From positions 54,328 to 118,327 of the forward strand of contig JAXMHQ010000012.1 of the NCBI GenBank assembly GCA_046346665.1: a stretch of 64,000 bases of DNA. Reading direction: 5' to 3'. The stretch is from JAXMHQ01 sp046346665. GTDB taxonomy: Bacteria; Verrucomicrobiota; Verrucomicrobiia; Limisphaerales; JAXMHQ01. The notes beneath the pieces were generated by a model. That model ran no database searches and was not told the origin of the DNA. It worked only from the letters and a program-made list of their open reading frames with translations. Positions 29,265-38,147 of the stretch are shown piece by piece (the first letter of the stretch is position 1; the number at the start of each line of letters is the position of its first letter). A program made the translations under genes and the position numbers.

Positions 29265-30287
29265 ATGAAACCGTTCTTGATCCGAAATGTCCTGCGGGCC
29301 TCCCTGTTTTGCCTGGTCTTCATGGGGATCGGCTCAGCCGGGAAGGCATCGGCGGTGGACGCCTTTGCTCAAAACAAACTGTTGGGCCGCGGCATGAATG
29401 TGCTGGGGTACGACCCGATCTGGGATTCCTTCAGCTCGGCGCGGTTCAAGCCGGATTATTTCAAAACAATTCACGAGGGCGGTTTCCAGAGTTTGCGGGT
29501 GAACCTGCAACCGTTCCGGCACATGGGTCCGGCCCCGGAATACCTGCTGCCGAAAGCCTGGTGGGGGACGGCGGACTGGATTGTGACCAACGCGACGGCG
29601 GCGGGGCTGGCGGTGATCCTGGATTGCCACGAATACGAGACCACGGCGTCGAATGAAGCGGCGCACCGGGCGAAGTTTATCGAGTTCTGGCGCCAGTTGG
29701 CTGCGCATTACCAGAAGGCGCCGGCCACGGTGTTTTTTGAAATCCTGAACGAACCCAACGGCGAAGTCACCCCGGCCGTCTGGAACCAGTACATCCGCGA
29801 AGTGCTGCCCATCATTCGCGAATCCAACCCGGGGCGCACGGTGGTGATCGGGCCGCCGTTCTGGAATTCCATCGGGCATCTCACCGACCTGGAACTGCCG
29901 AAGGACAAGAACATCATTGTCACGGTGCACTATTATGACCCGATGAAATTCACGCACCAGGGCGCGCCGTGGGCGGGATTGAAGGGCAAGACCGGCGTGA
30001 AATGGGAGGGGACGCCGCAGGAGCGGGCCCGGATCGCTCTAGATTTCCAGTACGCGCAGGATTGGGCGAAGAAGAACAAGCGCCCGGTTTTCCTGGGCGA
30101 ATTCGGGGCTTATGACGACGGCGACATGGAATCGCGGGCGCGCTACACGGCCGCGGTGGCGCGCACGGCGGAGAAGTTCGGCTGGAGCTGGGCGTACTGG
30201 CAGTTCGATTCGAATTTCCTGGCTTACGACGTGCAGAAAAACCAGTGGATCGGTCCGATCCACAACGCGCTCGTTCCTCCCAAGTAA
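29265..30287 (+). CDS. Secreted glycoside hydrolase family 5 (cellulase-like)
   Basis: An exported beta-glycanase, clan GH-A, hydrolysing beta-1,4-glucan or a related polysaccharide with retention. The signal peptide runs to about residue 31 (GKASA). In the barrel, the acid/base Glu is 163 (ILNEPNGE) and the nucleophile Glu is 279 (LGEFGAYDD). VILDCHEYE and VTVHYYDP are the usual GH5 strands. Length, 340 residues, is catalytic domain only, with no binding module. ATG 29265 starts a proper signal peptide. The exact substrate is uncertain. Confidence 0.92.
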   Translation: MKPFLIRNVLRASLFCLVFMGIGSAGKASAVDAFAQNKLLGRGMNVLGYDPIWDSFSSARFKPDYFKTIHEGGFQSLRVNLQPFRHMGPAPEYLLPKAWWGTADWIVTNATAAGLAVILDCHEYETTASNEAAHRAKFIEFWRQLAAHYQKAPATVFFEILNEPNGEVTPAVWNQYIREVLPIIRESNPGRTVVIGPPFWNSIGHLTDLELPKDKNIIVTVHYYDPMKFTHQGAPWAGLKGKTGVKWEGTPQERARIALDFQYAQDWAKKNKRPVFLGEFGAYDDGDMESRARYTAAVARTAEKFGWSWAYWQFDSNFLAYDVQKNQWIGPIHNALVPPK

Positions 30288-30310
30288 CGGGCCGGGAGGC
30301 GGACGGCATC

Positions 30311-30754
30311 GTGAAGGAATTCACACTGGAAACGGAGATCTGGCTGCGGGCGCCGCGAGAGCAGGTGTTCAGGTTCTTTGCCGACGCCGCGAACCTCCAG
30401 GCGCTCACCCCGGACTGGTTGGATTTTGAGATACTCACCCCGCAGCCGATCGACCTGCGCCCAGGCGCGCTGATTGATTACCGGATCCGGGTCCATCGAA
30501 TTCCCATCCGCTGGAGGACGGAAATCGTCACGTGGGAACCGCCGGTCCGGTTTGTGGACATCCAGCTCAAGGGCCCTTACCGGCTTTGGCATCACACCCA
30601 CGAATTCCACGAGCACAACGGCGGGACGTTGTGCAGGGATTTGGTGCGCTATTCTCCGATAGGCGGCACCCTGGCGAACCGGCTCTTCGTGCGGCGTGAT
30701 GTGGAACGGATTTTCCAGTTTCGACAGGCACAATTGCGGAAGCGGTTTGGTTGA
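30311..30754 (+). CDS. SRPBCC (START-like) ligand-binding protein
   Basis: A 147-residue cytoplasmic protein with the helix-grip fold of the SRPBCC superfamily (COG4276-type). The pattern ETEIWLRAPREQVFRFFADA, LTPDWLDFEIL, and the strands IRVHRIPIRWRTEI and WEPPVRFVDIQ is typical. These proteins bind hydrophobic ligands or act on polyketide-like substrates; no specific role can be given. The GTG start at 30311 has GGGAGG upstream. It follows the GH5 gene by 23 bp and may be co-transcribed. Confidence 0.8.
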   Translation: MKEFTLETEIWLRAPREQVFRFFADAANLQALTPDWLDFEILTPQPIDLRPGALIDYRIRVHRIPIRWRTEIVTWEPPVRFVDIQLKGPYRLWHHTHEFHEHNGGTLCRDLVRYSPIGGTLANRLFVRRDVERIFQFRQAQLRKRFG

Positions 30755-30760
30755 GCACGT

Positions 30761-30902
30761 TGAACCGCGAATGGACGCGAATGGACGCGAACAGGAACCC
30801 GACATCATTCGCGGAGTAATCTTTTGAACAGGAGGCAGCGGAGGTAGCAGCGGGAAACGGTTACATGTGTTTCTCTGCTTCCTCTGCTGCCTCCTGTTCA
30901 AA
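30761..30902. repeat. Two word repeats, one a near-perfect 22-bp inverted pair
   Basis: CGCGAATGGACGCGAATGGA words occupy 30761-30792. TTTGAACAGGAGGCAGCGGAGG-type arms at 30823-30844 and 30881-30902 pair over 21 of 22 bases. The gap 30755-31045 holds little else apart from a short frame described next. Confidence 0.7.
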
Positions 30903-30983
30903 TCCCGTCCTGCCTTTCGCTCCTGTGCAACGTCGTTCCTCATGTTGTTGACGCGCTGCGAAACCGGGTGCAACGTGCGAGTC

Positions 30984-31061
30984 ATGGAGATCGAACGGAA
31001 GTTGCATGCGCAGAAGTTCCAAACGCTGGTGCGGAGGAGGGGATCATGGCGTTCGTTTTGA
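30984..31061 (+). other. Short ORF starting with a CYTH-like ExExK motif
   Basis: A 25-codon frame beginning MEIERKLHAQKF and ending 15 bp inside the CHAD gene. CYTH (thiamine triphosphatase/adenylyl cyclase) domains start with E-x-E-x-K, and CYTH is often fused to CHAD. This may be the relic of a lost CYTH domain or a leader peptide; coincidence is also possible. Confidence 0.35.
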
Positions 31062-31966
31062 AGAAAAAGGAATCCGTGCGCAAAGGAATCCGGCGCCTGG
31101 GCCGGAGGCAGGTGCGCGAGGCACTAACGGCACTGGAGCGATGCAACCGCCCGGACGCGGTTCACGAGGTTCGCAAGAGAATCAAGGAACTGCGGTCGTT
31201 GCTCCGCCTGGTCCAGCCCTGCCTGGCCCGCTCTGAATATCGCCGGTGTTCCGAACCCCTGCGCGCCGCCGCCGGCAAACTCGCCGCCGCCCGCGATGCG
31301 TGGGTCACCTTGAATGCGCTGGACGCGCTGCAGCAGCATTTTCAATCGGAGTTCGCGCCCGGGTCATTTCGAAAGGTCCGCAAAATCCTGGCAAAGCGAT
31401 GCCGGGAGAACCAGGCGGGAGTGTCGCGACACGGGGTGGAAAGAGAGGTTCGCCGGCTGCTCAAGAGCGCTTCGGCCAAATTCGCCTCGCTTGAAATAAA
31501 GGACTCCGGCTGGTCCGCCTTGAAACGCGGCTTGGAGACCACCTATCGCGCGGGCCGGCTCGGTTATGGTGCGGTTAGCTGGAACGGCCGGGGTTTTCAC
31601 GAATGGCGAAAGCGGGTCAAGGACCTGTATTGCCACGTCGGCCTGTTGGGTCCCATTTGGCGGGGCGAAATGACGGCGCTCCGGGAGGAATTGAAAGAAC
31701 TCAGCGACCGGCTCGGGGACGATCACGACCTGGTCCTGTTCACGGAACCTGAAATGAGCCGTCGCTTCAGGGAAACTGCGCCGGCGGAGTTGGAAACCCT
31801 GCGCGCACTGGTTCAGGAGCGCCGGGAGAAGCTCCAGGCCCAGGCCCTCGAGATCGGGGCCAGATTCTACCAGGAAACTCCCCCTCAATTCTGCAAACGC
31901 CTGGGACGCTATTGGAAACATTGGCGCCGCAAATCAAGGCGCGGCCTGAACACTTCTTCTTTGTAG
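31046..31966 (+). CDS. CHAD domain protein
   Basis: A 306-residue helical protein made up of a CHAD domain, known to bind inorganic polyphosphate and often linked to polyphosphate granules. The typical His/basic motifs are present: VHEVRKRIKELRSLLRL near residue 35, FHEWRKRVKDLYCHV near residue 190, and LSDRLGDDHDLVLF near 220. A very strong ribosome binding site (GGAGGAGGGG) precedes ATG 31046. The usual upstream CYTH partner is missing apart from a short ExExK-like frame. Confidence 0.88.
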   Translation: MAFVLKKKESVRKGIRRLGRRQVREALTALERCNRPDAVHEVRKRIKELRSLLRLVQPCLARSEYRRCSEPLRAAAGKLAAARDAWVTLNALDALQQHFQSEFAPGSFRKVRKILAKRCRENQAGVSRHGVEREVRRLLKSASAKFASLEIKDSGWSALKRGLETTYRAGRLGYGAVSWNGRGFHEWRKRVKDLYCHVGLLGPIWRGEMTALREELKELSDRLGDDHDLVLFTEPEMSRRFRETAPAELETLRALVQERREKLQAQALEIGARFYQETPPQFCKRLGRYWKHWRRKSRRGLNTSSL

Positions 31967-32057
31967 CAGACGACGTCAGGAGTCTCTCGCACAACCCCTC
32001 GCGCTTTGGAGCGAACCAAGACCATTCATCCCGCCTCTCCGCAACGCAAGACCTGGA

Positions 32058-32441
32058 TTAGGGCGTCGATCCAGCCCAGGCTTCGGCGGGCGGGTTGGCG
32101 GGCCTGGCTTCGGCGTGGCGCGTGGTGTCGGATTTCACCTGGATATTGTTGATCACATCCCGGACGTCCGGAACCTGTTTGGCAAGATCGGTCGCGCCAT
32201 TTTTCTGGTCCTGCGTATCGACCCAGCCGCTTAGTTGAACGACGCGGTCGTAGGTGGAGACGGTGACCTGGTTGAACTTGTAGATTGGCGATGTGTCCAG
32301 CTTGTTTTTGACCATGCTGCTCACGGCCTGGTCGTCCGTGCGCGAACCGGTCATCTGGTTTCCACCCATCATGGTGCAGCCGGTGAGATAAATCGTCGCC
32401 GCGGTCAGCGTGACACCCAAACATTGTGCGAGTGTTCTCAT
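32058..32441 (-). CDS. BON-domain lipoprotein
   Basis: A predicted envelope lipoprotein of 127 residues, lipobox LTGC with Cys22. It carries a BON domain (about residues 45-105, VKNKLDTSPIYKFNQVTVST, then VVQLSGWVDTQ) of the OsmY type, thought to bind membranes or phospholipids. Such proteins are commonly induced by envelope or osmotic stress. AAGGAG is well placed before ATG 32441. It has no same-strand neighbour. Confidence 0.85.
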   Translation of the reverse strand: MRTLAQCLGVTLTAATIYLTGCTMMGGNQMTGSRTDDQAVSSMVKNKLDTSPIYKFNQVTVSTYDRVVQLSGWVDTQDQKNGATDLAKQVPDVRDVINNIQVKSDTTRHAEARPANPPAEAWAGSTP

Positions 32442-32617
32442 GAAATCAGGGCTCCTTTTTGTGGTGAAGGTAATCCCGCCGACATGAATCACAACTAGGG
32501 TGCGGGCCCCATTATTTGGATTGATTCACCCGTGGGCCGGGAGGTCGTATGTTGCGGTGAAATTCCAGGCAAATCGGCTGGCGAACCCCGACCATCCTCT
32601 GCCAGATTTGAGGCGCG

Positions 32618-34666
32618 ATGAGCAAGAGCTCCAAGCGCCGGCATTGTCCGGCCGTGCAGCGCGAGATCGGCGCTCCCGAATGCGGCGAGTCCCGCGTCAG
32701 CCGCTATGCGTGTCCGGTCGAGTGCGCTTTCAATCCGTTTGGCCCATCCCACTATGATCAGTTCTCTGAAACGGAGGCAATGGTAACACGCAAAGCCCTG
32801 CACTGGTACCTCGGGGAACCCGCAGGTGCCGCCCGTTCCCGTGAACTGGACGCCAGGGTGGCGCTCAGCTATATCGAGCAGAACGCCTGGCAAATCTCGG
32901 AATTCCATTTTCGCCGCGACGATCAGGGGCGGACCTGTGCGGAGCGGTGGGCGGCCGCAGGTTTGCCGGGATTGAACAATGACGAGCGCGTCATCCAAAG
33001 CGCCATGCGGCGGCAACGGACGCGGCTCATCGAGGTGCACCGAATCCTGGACGACCGGATGGTTGAGGCAGTGGACCTCTTTGAGCCGGGATCTCCACCG
33101 TTTTTGATTTGTGATCGCGGCCTCGCAGCCGAAGCCTGCCGGTTCAGCACGATCCTTGGCAGTTTCTATCCGCTGCCTCATTACTGGCGTCCATTCGCCA
33201 TTTCGGTTCTGATGCCTTCCATCGCAACCTTTGAACCGACGGAGGTGGTCAGTGAAATCGTCCGGCGCCTGGGCGGACCGGCGGATCCCGCAGCCCGTGA
33301 CGGCTGGTTCGGATTGAACTATGCTCGTTTTTTCGAGGCCCTCGATGCCGTGAGCCTTGCGCGCCGTGGACAATTGCTGGCCGCGATGGACGCGGAATTC
33401 TGCCAGGCTCTGTATGAATTGCGCGCGCCGTTCGCCGAGTGCCGGGAGGCGCTGGACGCGAGTGAGGAGGTGTCGGACGACGAGATGACCGAAGCTGAAG
33501 AGAGCCAGGGATTCGCCGAAGCGCGGGCCTGGATCGAGCAGGTCGATGCTCCCGAGCAATTCGTACTGGGGCGCGTTCTCCTCGGCCAAAAGCACTGGCA
33601 GGTGGACGCGATCGGCCACGAGAAATTTAACAAGCTGCGCGCCGGGTTTGAAAAGATCCTGGGTCGTCGGGTGCATTTCACCGGTGAATGCCGCCACGAC
33701 CTGTCAGCCCAACTCAGGTCGAAGGAAAAGCAATACGATCCGGCATTGGTGCCGCCCCGTTTGCTGGAGAATCCGTCGGGATTCCTTCTGACCTCAAGCC
33801 GCGTCCCCACCAGCTTCCCGCATGGCTCGCTCGAAGAGTTGCAGTCGCAAATCATGGACCGGTATGACCGCGCGTGGCTGGACGAATCCGTCCCCACCCT
33901 GGAGGGAAGGACGCCGCGGGAGGCGTCTCGCAATCCCGCCCTGCGACCGGTGCTGATCCGCCTGCTCAAGGACCGGGTCCGCTCGGTGGACGAGCGAAAT
34001 CTTGAAACCGGCGGGACAGCGGACGTGAATTGGCTGCTCAAGGAGCTGGGCGCGGACGAGATCCTTTTTGATCCGCCGCCGGCCCGCGCTCCGGCCAAAT
34101 ACGCGGATGAGGACATGGGAGATGAGGATCCGGCTGAATCGCTCGAACCCTGGCCGGTTCCGCCGTCCAAACCGTTCGGTGCCACAGAAGCCAGGGACCT
34201 GCTCTCGACAGCTATGGCGGAATTTGAATCCTTCGCAGATGCGGAGTCTGCGATGGAGGATGCGGGTGGGTTTCTGATCGAGGATGTCCACGAATGTTTC
34301 GGCCACTTATTGGAAGAGGGCGAGATCACATTTCTAAGTGTCTATCTGGTTCAGATCTGGTTTGCATTTGTGCCTCCCAATTGTTTTGGGCCTGAAATCG
34401 ACCCCGGGGAGTGGCGCGCGGAATTTGAGCGAGAATTGAAGTTGGGCGAGGAGGCGGCCAAAGCCGGGCCTGAGGCGGGCAGCCGATTTTTGGCTGAAAA
34501 CAGTGCCCAACCGGCGATGGTGCGGGTGCTCGCAGGCGACATGGTCTCCCGGTCGGAACAGCTTCCTGGCGTCCACGTGCCGCGGGAGCATATGCCGGTC
34601 CTGCTGCTCGTTTTACGGAGCGTGATCGAGGTGCTGGATGCCCGGTGCCGTGAACCTTTCGCCTAA
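32618..34666 (+). CDS. Large unknown protein with N-terminal Cys cluster and TPREA motif
   Basis: A 682-residue cytoplasmic protein I cannot name. The N-terminus has four cysteines (C10, C22, C32, C36; HCP, ECGESR, ACPVEC) suggesting a zinc-binding module like those of SEC-C/YchJ-type proteins. Near residue 430, LEGRTPREASRNPALRPVL matches a short motif found in MbcA/ParS/Xre-type and SEC-C-containing proteins. The segment around 490-520 is acidic. There is no signal peptide or membrane segment. It is convergent with the equally unknown next gene, 28 bp apart. Homologues probably exist, but no function is proposed. Confidence 0.75.
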   Translation: MSKSSKRRHCPAVQREIGAPECGESRVSRYACPVECAFNPFGPSHYDQFSETEAMVTRKALHWYLGEPAGAARSRELDARVALSYIEQNAWQISEFHFRRDDQGRTCAERWAAAGLPGLNNDERVIQSAMRRQRTRLIEVHRILDDRMVEAVDLFEPGSPPFLICDRGLAAEACRFSTILGSFYPLPHYWRPFAISVLMPSIATFEPTEVVSEIVRRLGGPADPAARDGWFGLNYARFFEALDAVSLARRGQLLAAMDAEFCQALYELRAPFAECREALDASEEVSDDEMTEAEESQGFAEARAWIEQVDAPEQFVLGRVLLGQKHWQVDAIGHEKFNKLRAGFEKILGRRVHFTGECRHDLSAQLRSKEKQYDPALVPPRLLENPSGFLLTSSRVPTSFPHGSLEELQSQIMDRYDRAWLDESVPTLEGRTPREASRNPALRPVLIRLLKDRVRSVDERNLETGGTADVNWLLKELGADEILFDPPPARAPAKYADEDMGDEDPAESLEPWPVPPSKPFGATEARDLLSTAMAEFESFADAESAMEDAGGFLIEDVHECFGHLLEEGEITFLSVYLVQIWFAFVPPNCFGPEIDPGEWRAEFERELKLGEEAAKAGPEAGSRFLAENSAQPAMVRVLAGDMVSRSEQLPGVHVPREHMPVLLLVLRSVIEVLDARCREPFA

Positions 34667-34694
34667 CGACCGTCCCGCCGAATCCATTTGCCCG

Positions 34695-35897
34695 TTACTT
34701 CCGCCCGCGGAATTCGTCCATCAAGTTCAGAATGCCTTCGCGGAGTTCAAGCAGTTCCTTGCGGGATTCCGCGACAAAGTTCACCGGCACAAGGTTCTTG
34801 GGCGCCACGGCTTCCAGTCCCGCCTGTGACCTGTGCAGGTGGCCGAGCGCGCGCTTCAGCAACGCCACCGTGAAGGCTGGATCGGGAAAAGGTTCTCCGC
34901 GGGCCAGGCCACTGAGCGCGCCGGCAAGTTTTGCGCCGGTCGTCTGCAACTCAAAGATGAACAGCTCCAAGTCCTTGTCTTCCGAGCGATCCAGTTGCAT
35001 TTGGTCCAACTGCCCCTGCAGCCTCACCGCACTTTCGAAGCATCGATGCTGCAGCGGATGTCGCAGGCGGCCGCCGGGCGTCCGGATCCAATCGATGCCC
35101 TCCATCGCTGGATCGGGGTCCGATTCCGGCTCACTCACCGCTTCCTCGCAGGCCCGATTGATTTCCTCGACCGACAACCAGGACTCCTCCTGCTTACCGT
35201 TGTCCTCGTTCTCGGAGATCCATCCCATTTCACGAGCGATCTTTTCCTCGGCTTCCTCGGAATCGCCATATTTGTCCAGCAATTCACCGTATTTGTCGAT
35301 GCGAGCATCGTTTTCCTTCAGGAACCGTTCATAATCATGTTCGTCCCAGGATTCAGGATCCTTCTCGAGATGCTGTTGGGCTTCGATGGCCTCCGTCAAT
35401 CTGCGCATGAACCCCTGCATTCCGGCGGCGGCCTGTTTTGCGCGCTGCTCATCGTCCTCGCGTGTCGCTCGCCATTCCGGCGCGGAAATCTCCAATAAGT
35501 AATCCGCGCTCTCAATCACCACGCGCCCATTGAATTCGCTGAACCATTCTATGTAGAGACTGTTGGCCATGTGTTCCGGCGGCGTCTCCTTGCGGCGCAG
35601 CATAGCCAAAGCCTCCGGGAGCGGGACGTCGAAAACGCGGACCTTGCGCGAAGCGGTGATATCCCCAATCGTGCCCCGCTGGACGTAAGCCAGTGAATCC
35701 AGGGATGGATGCGGGGTTCGTTTGTTTGGGTTGGTGAACGTTAGAAGACAGCCGGCCAGATCTGGCCAGGCATTGCCCTCCAGGTCCAGCACGACCGGTT
35801 CTGCTCTGCCCTCCAGCCAGATCTTTCCAGAAACAACCCCCCGGATACGATTATCAATCTGGCCGCGAACGACGCTGTCGTGAATTCGAAATGCCAT
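34695..35897 (-). CDS. Conserved-looking protein of unknown function
   Basis: A 400-residue soluble protein. The N-terminal part (MAFRIHDSVVRGQIDNRIRG, then IWLEGR and VVLDLEGNAWPDLAG) is beta-rich and looks like a compact domain. The middle (about 175-280) is highly charged and helical (KENDARIDKYGELLDKYGDS). The C-terminal 130 residues are helical. There are no catalytic motifs and no signal. ATG 35897 was chosen because the frame upstream crosses a tRNA gene. It is convergent with the Cys-cluster protein. Function unknown. Confidence 0.75.
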   Translation of the reverse strand: MAFRIHDSVVRGQIDNRIRGVVSGKIWLEGRAEPVVLDLEGNAWPDLAGCLLTFTNPNKRTPHPSLDSLAYVQRGTIGDITASRKVRVFDVPLPEALAMLRRKETPPEHMANSLYIEWFSEFNGRVVIESADYLLEISAPEWRATREDDEQRAKQAAAGMQGFMRRLTEAIEAQQHLEKDPESWDEHDYERFLKENDARIDKYGELLDKYGDSEEAEEKIAREMGWISENEDNGKQEESWLSVEEINRACEEAVSEPESDPDPAMEGIDWIRTPGGRLRHPLQHRCFESAVRLQGQLDQMQLDRSEDKDLELFIFELQTTGAKLAGALSGLARGEPFPDPAFTVALLKRALGHLHRSQAGLEAVAPKNLVPVNFVAESRKELLELREGILNLMDEFRGRK

Positions 35898-35991
35898 AGA
35901 ATACCCTTTCTTCCCTTTCGTTCTTCGGCTTTGAATAAACGGCGAAAGCCCCTGCAAGTCAGTGCGACAATAAGCATCCAATCCGCCCGGA

Positions 35992-36078
35992 TGGTGCCGA
36001 TGGAGGGGGTCGAACCCACACACTCTTACGAGTACCAGATTTTGAGTCTAGCGCGTCTGCCAATTCCGCCACATCGGC
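35992..36078 (-). tRNA. tRNA-Leu (CAA)
   Basis: 87 bases including an encoded CCA, with the long variable arm of a class II tRNA. Acceptor stem GCCGATG/CATCGGC. The anticodon loop CTCAAAA gives anticodon CAA, for TTG codons. The T-arm contains GGGTTCGACCCC. Confidence 0.97.
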
Positions 36079-36171
36079 TTGAAGACCGTTGCAGATCTGG
36101 ACGCTACTTTGCCCGAAATTATCCGCGCCGCAACTCGAATCTGCCGTCATGCGAAGCGCTCAAGAATCTTA

Positions 36172-36425
36172 ACCACGGATGAACACGGGTGAACACGGAT
36201 GAAGAAAGGGTTGACGCGAATTGACGCGAATGTCCGCTATTTTCCCGGGAGGGACGGCGTCCTCGCCGTCCCCATCTGAACTGTTCCGCTCAGGGTAGCT
36301 GCTGATTTGCCATGTCCAACGGATGTTTGGGCCGGCGAGGACGCCGGCCCTCCCGGCATTGGCGTCAATTCGCTTCAATTCGCGTCAAGTCCGGCTGCTA
36401 TTAAAACCGTGTCCATCCGTGTCCG
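36172..36425. repeat. Nested composite repeat: word A, word B, REP hairpins, word B', word A'
   Basis: CACGGATGAACACGGGTGAA (36172-36203) and TTGACGCGAA x2 (36211-36230) are mirrored by CGTCAATTCGCTTCAATTCG (36363 onward) and CCGTGTCCATCCGTGTCC (36408 onward). In the centre is a REP-like unit, 36245-36356, with outer arms CCGGGAGGG/CCCTCCCGG and two perfect 9-bp hairpins (GGGACGGCG/CGCCGTCCC and GGGCCGGCG/CGCCGGCCC). Confidence 0.85.
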
Positions 36426-36530
36426 ACAGGACCAGCCGCAGAAGCGCCGCATGTCGATCGCAGCCGGTTTGGCCTGAGCGTCCGCGATTTTCACGTTTCA
36501 GCGGCTGATCCCAAACGGCAGGGATAAGCC
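36417..36530. repeat. Truncated GCGGCTG double-hairpin element
   Basis: It retains CAGCCGC at 36433 and GCGGCTGATCC at 36501 but has lost its leftmost arm, where the word repeat at 36408 runs into it (GTGTCC is shared). It ends at the stop codon of the fucosidase gene. With the composite repeat and tRNA-Leu it accounts for the 633-bp gap. Confidence 0.65.
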
Positions 36531-38147
36531 CTAATGCGCGGCCGGGAGCGGCGCCGGCTGAAGCCCGCTGCCGCGGATGCGCAGTGAACACGGCAGGTCG
36601 ACCGGCTGAGCGCCGGCCAAAGCCACGACCAGTCCGTTCGTTGTTTGTGAGAATTCCAAAGGACCGTCGCGTCCGAGCAGTTCAACTGTTTCAATCCTGT
36701 TTTGGTAAGAATCGGTCGTCGACGCCAGCGAGCGGATGCGCAACGGTCCGGATTCAGGCCGTCGAAGCGCGATGGCATACAGCGTCCCGCCGTCCTTGGA
36801 TCGCGTGAACCGAATGTCTTCAGGGGTGAACGGTTTTGTCTGGAAGTCGGATTGACCGTCGAACTCGCCTTTTTCGTGCGTGGCGGTGGACGGTCCTTCG
36901 CCGTAGACAATCCATGGACGGGTGGCGTAGATTGCCTCGCCGTTTACTTTGAGCCAGGCGCCGATCTGGCTGACGATTTTCAATTCGTCCGCGTCCGGCT
37001 GGCCGCCGCGCTGGAGCGGGACGCTCAACAGCAGGTTGCCGTTCTTGCTCACGATGTCGGCCAGCATGCAGAGGACGCCGGCCGCGGATTTATACTGGTG
37101 TTTTTCGAACAATTCCCGGTTGTAATGCCATTGCCCGAGGCAGGTGTCCGTCTGCCACGGCTGGGGCAAAATCCCTTCCGCCTTGCCGCGCTCGATGTCA
37201 TACACGAGAGCCTGCCGCTGGATGGGGTCCAGCAATTTCGCCGTGATGACCGCCTCGTTGCGGCCTTTCCGGCGGACGCTGTCATTGTAGATATGCGAAT
37301 AGATTCCCAGCCCGTAGCTGTCGTTGACGCCGAGATATTTCATCGGCAAACCGCCTTCGTCGAAATAAACCAGGTCGGGTTCGTAGTCATCCATCAACTG
37401 GAGGATGCGCCGCGTGATGTTTTCGCAATAAGCCTTGTCGGGTGCGGCCCCGATGGCGTGGTTCTGCGCGTAGAGCTGTTGCGGATCCAATCCCTCCCAC
37501 CACTGGCCTTTGCCGTCCGCCTTCGTCAGCCTGCCGTCGTAGGGCACTCCCGCCAGCGGCCCGTTGGTGTCCGCTCCCTGGGCCGGTTCATACCAACGCC
37601 AGGTCCAGCCGGCGTTGTGGACGCTGACGCCAAAGCGCAGGCCGTTCTCGCGCGCGGCCCGGGCCCAGCCGCCGATCAGATCCTTGTGCGGCCCCACGTT
37701 CACCGAGTTCCACGGCTGATATTTGGAATTCCAGTTGTCTAAATTGTCGCAATGCACCGCGAGGGCCACGAAGTATCTCGCGCCATTGTCCTTGTAGAAT
37801 CTCAGGAGCCGGCCGGGATCGAAATCGGCCGCCTGCCATTGCCGGATGACGTCCTTGAACCCGTTTGTGGACGGATGACCGTATTCGCGCAGGTGCGATT
37901 GGTAGGCGCCGCTGCCCTGCTCATACATGCCGCGCGCATACCAGTCGCCGTGCTCCGGCTGGCATTGCGCGCCCCAATGCGCCCAGATGCCAAACTTCGC
38001 GTCGCGAAACCAGTCCGGGCACTGATAATTCGTCAGTGAATTCCAGGCTGGTTCGAAGGGCCCCGGGTTGGAGGAGGGATCCGCCGAGGTCGACTGCAAT
38101 GAAACCGCCAGTGCGGCCAGCAATATCGTTGGAAGTCGGCTTTTCAC
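36531..38147 (-). CDS. Secreted alpha-L-fucosidase-like hydrolase (GH29)
   Basis: An exported retaining glycosidase of family GH29, releasing terminal alpha-L-fucose. The signal peptide runs to about residue 22. The N-terminal barrel has the family motifs WFRDAKFGIWAHWG, YARGMYEQ and the nucleophile region PDLVYFDEGG with Asp263. SKNGNLLLSVPLQRGG is the standard GH29 segment after the barrel. A C-terminal beta-sandwich completes the 538 residues. The gene is translationally coupled (ATGA) to the upstream GH5 gene, suggesting joint action on a fucosylated polysaccharide. Confidence 0.93.
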   Translation of the reverse strand: MKSRLPTILLAALAVSLQSTSADPSSNPGPFEPAWNSLTNYQCPDWFRDAKFGIWAHWGAQCQPEHGDWYARGMYEQGSGAYQSHLREYGHPSTNGFKDVIRQWQAADFDPGRLLRFYKDNGARYFVALAVHCDNLDNWNSKYQPWNSVNVGPHKDLIGGWARAARENGLRFGVSVHNAGWTWRWYEPAQGADTNGPLAGVPYDGRLTKADGKGQWWEGLDPQQLYAQNHAIGAAPDKAYCENITRRILQLMDDYEPDLVYFDEGGLPMKYLGVNDSYGLGIYSHIYNDSVRRKGRNEAVITAKLLDPIQRQALVYDIERGKAEGILPQPWQTDTCLGQWHYNRELFEKHQYKSAAGVLCMLADIVSKNGNLLLSVPLQRGGQPDADELKIVSQIGAWLKVNGEAIYATRPWIVYGEGPSTATHEKGEFDGQSDFQTKPFTPEDIRFTRSKDGGTLYAIALRRPESGPLRIRSLASTTDSYQNRIETVELLGRDGPLEFSQTTNGLVVALAGAQPVDLPCSLRIRGSGLQPAPLPAAH

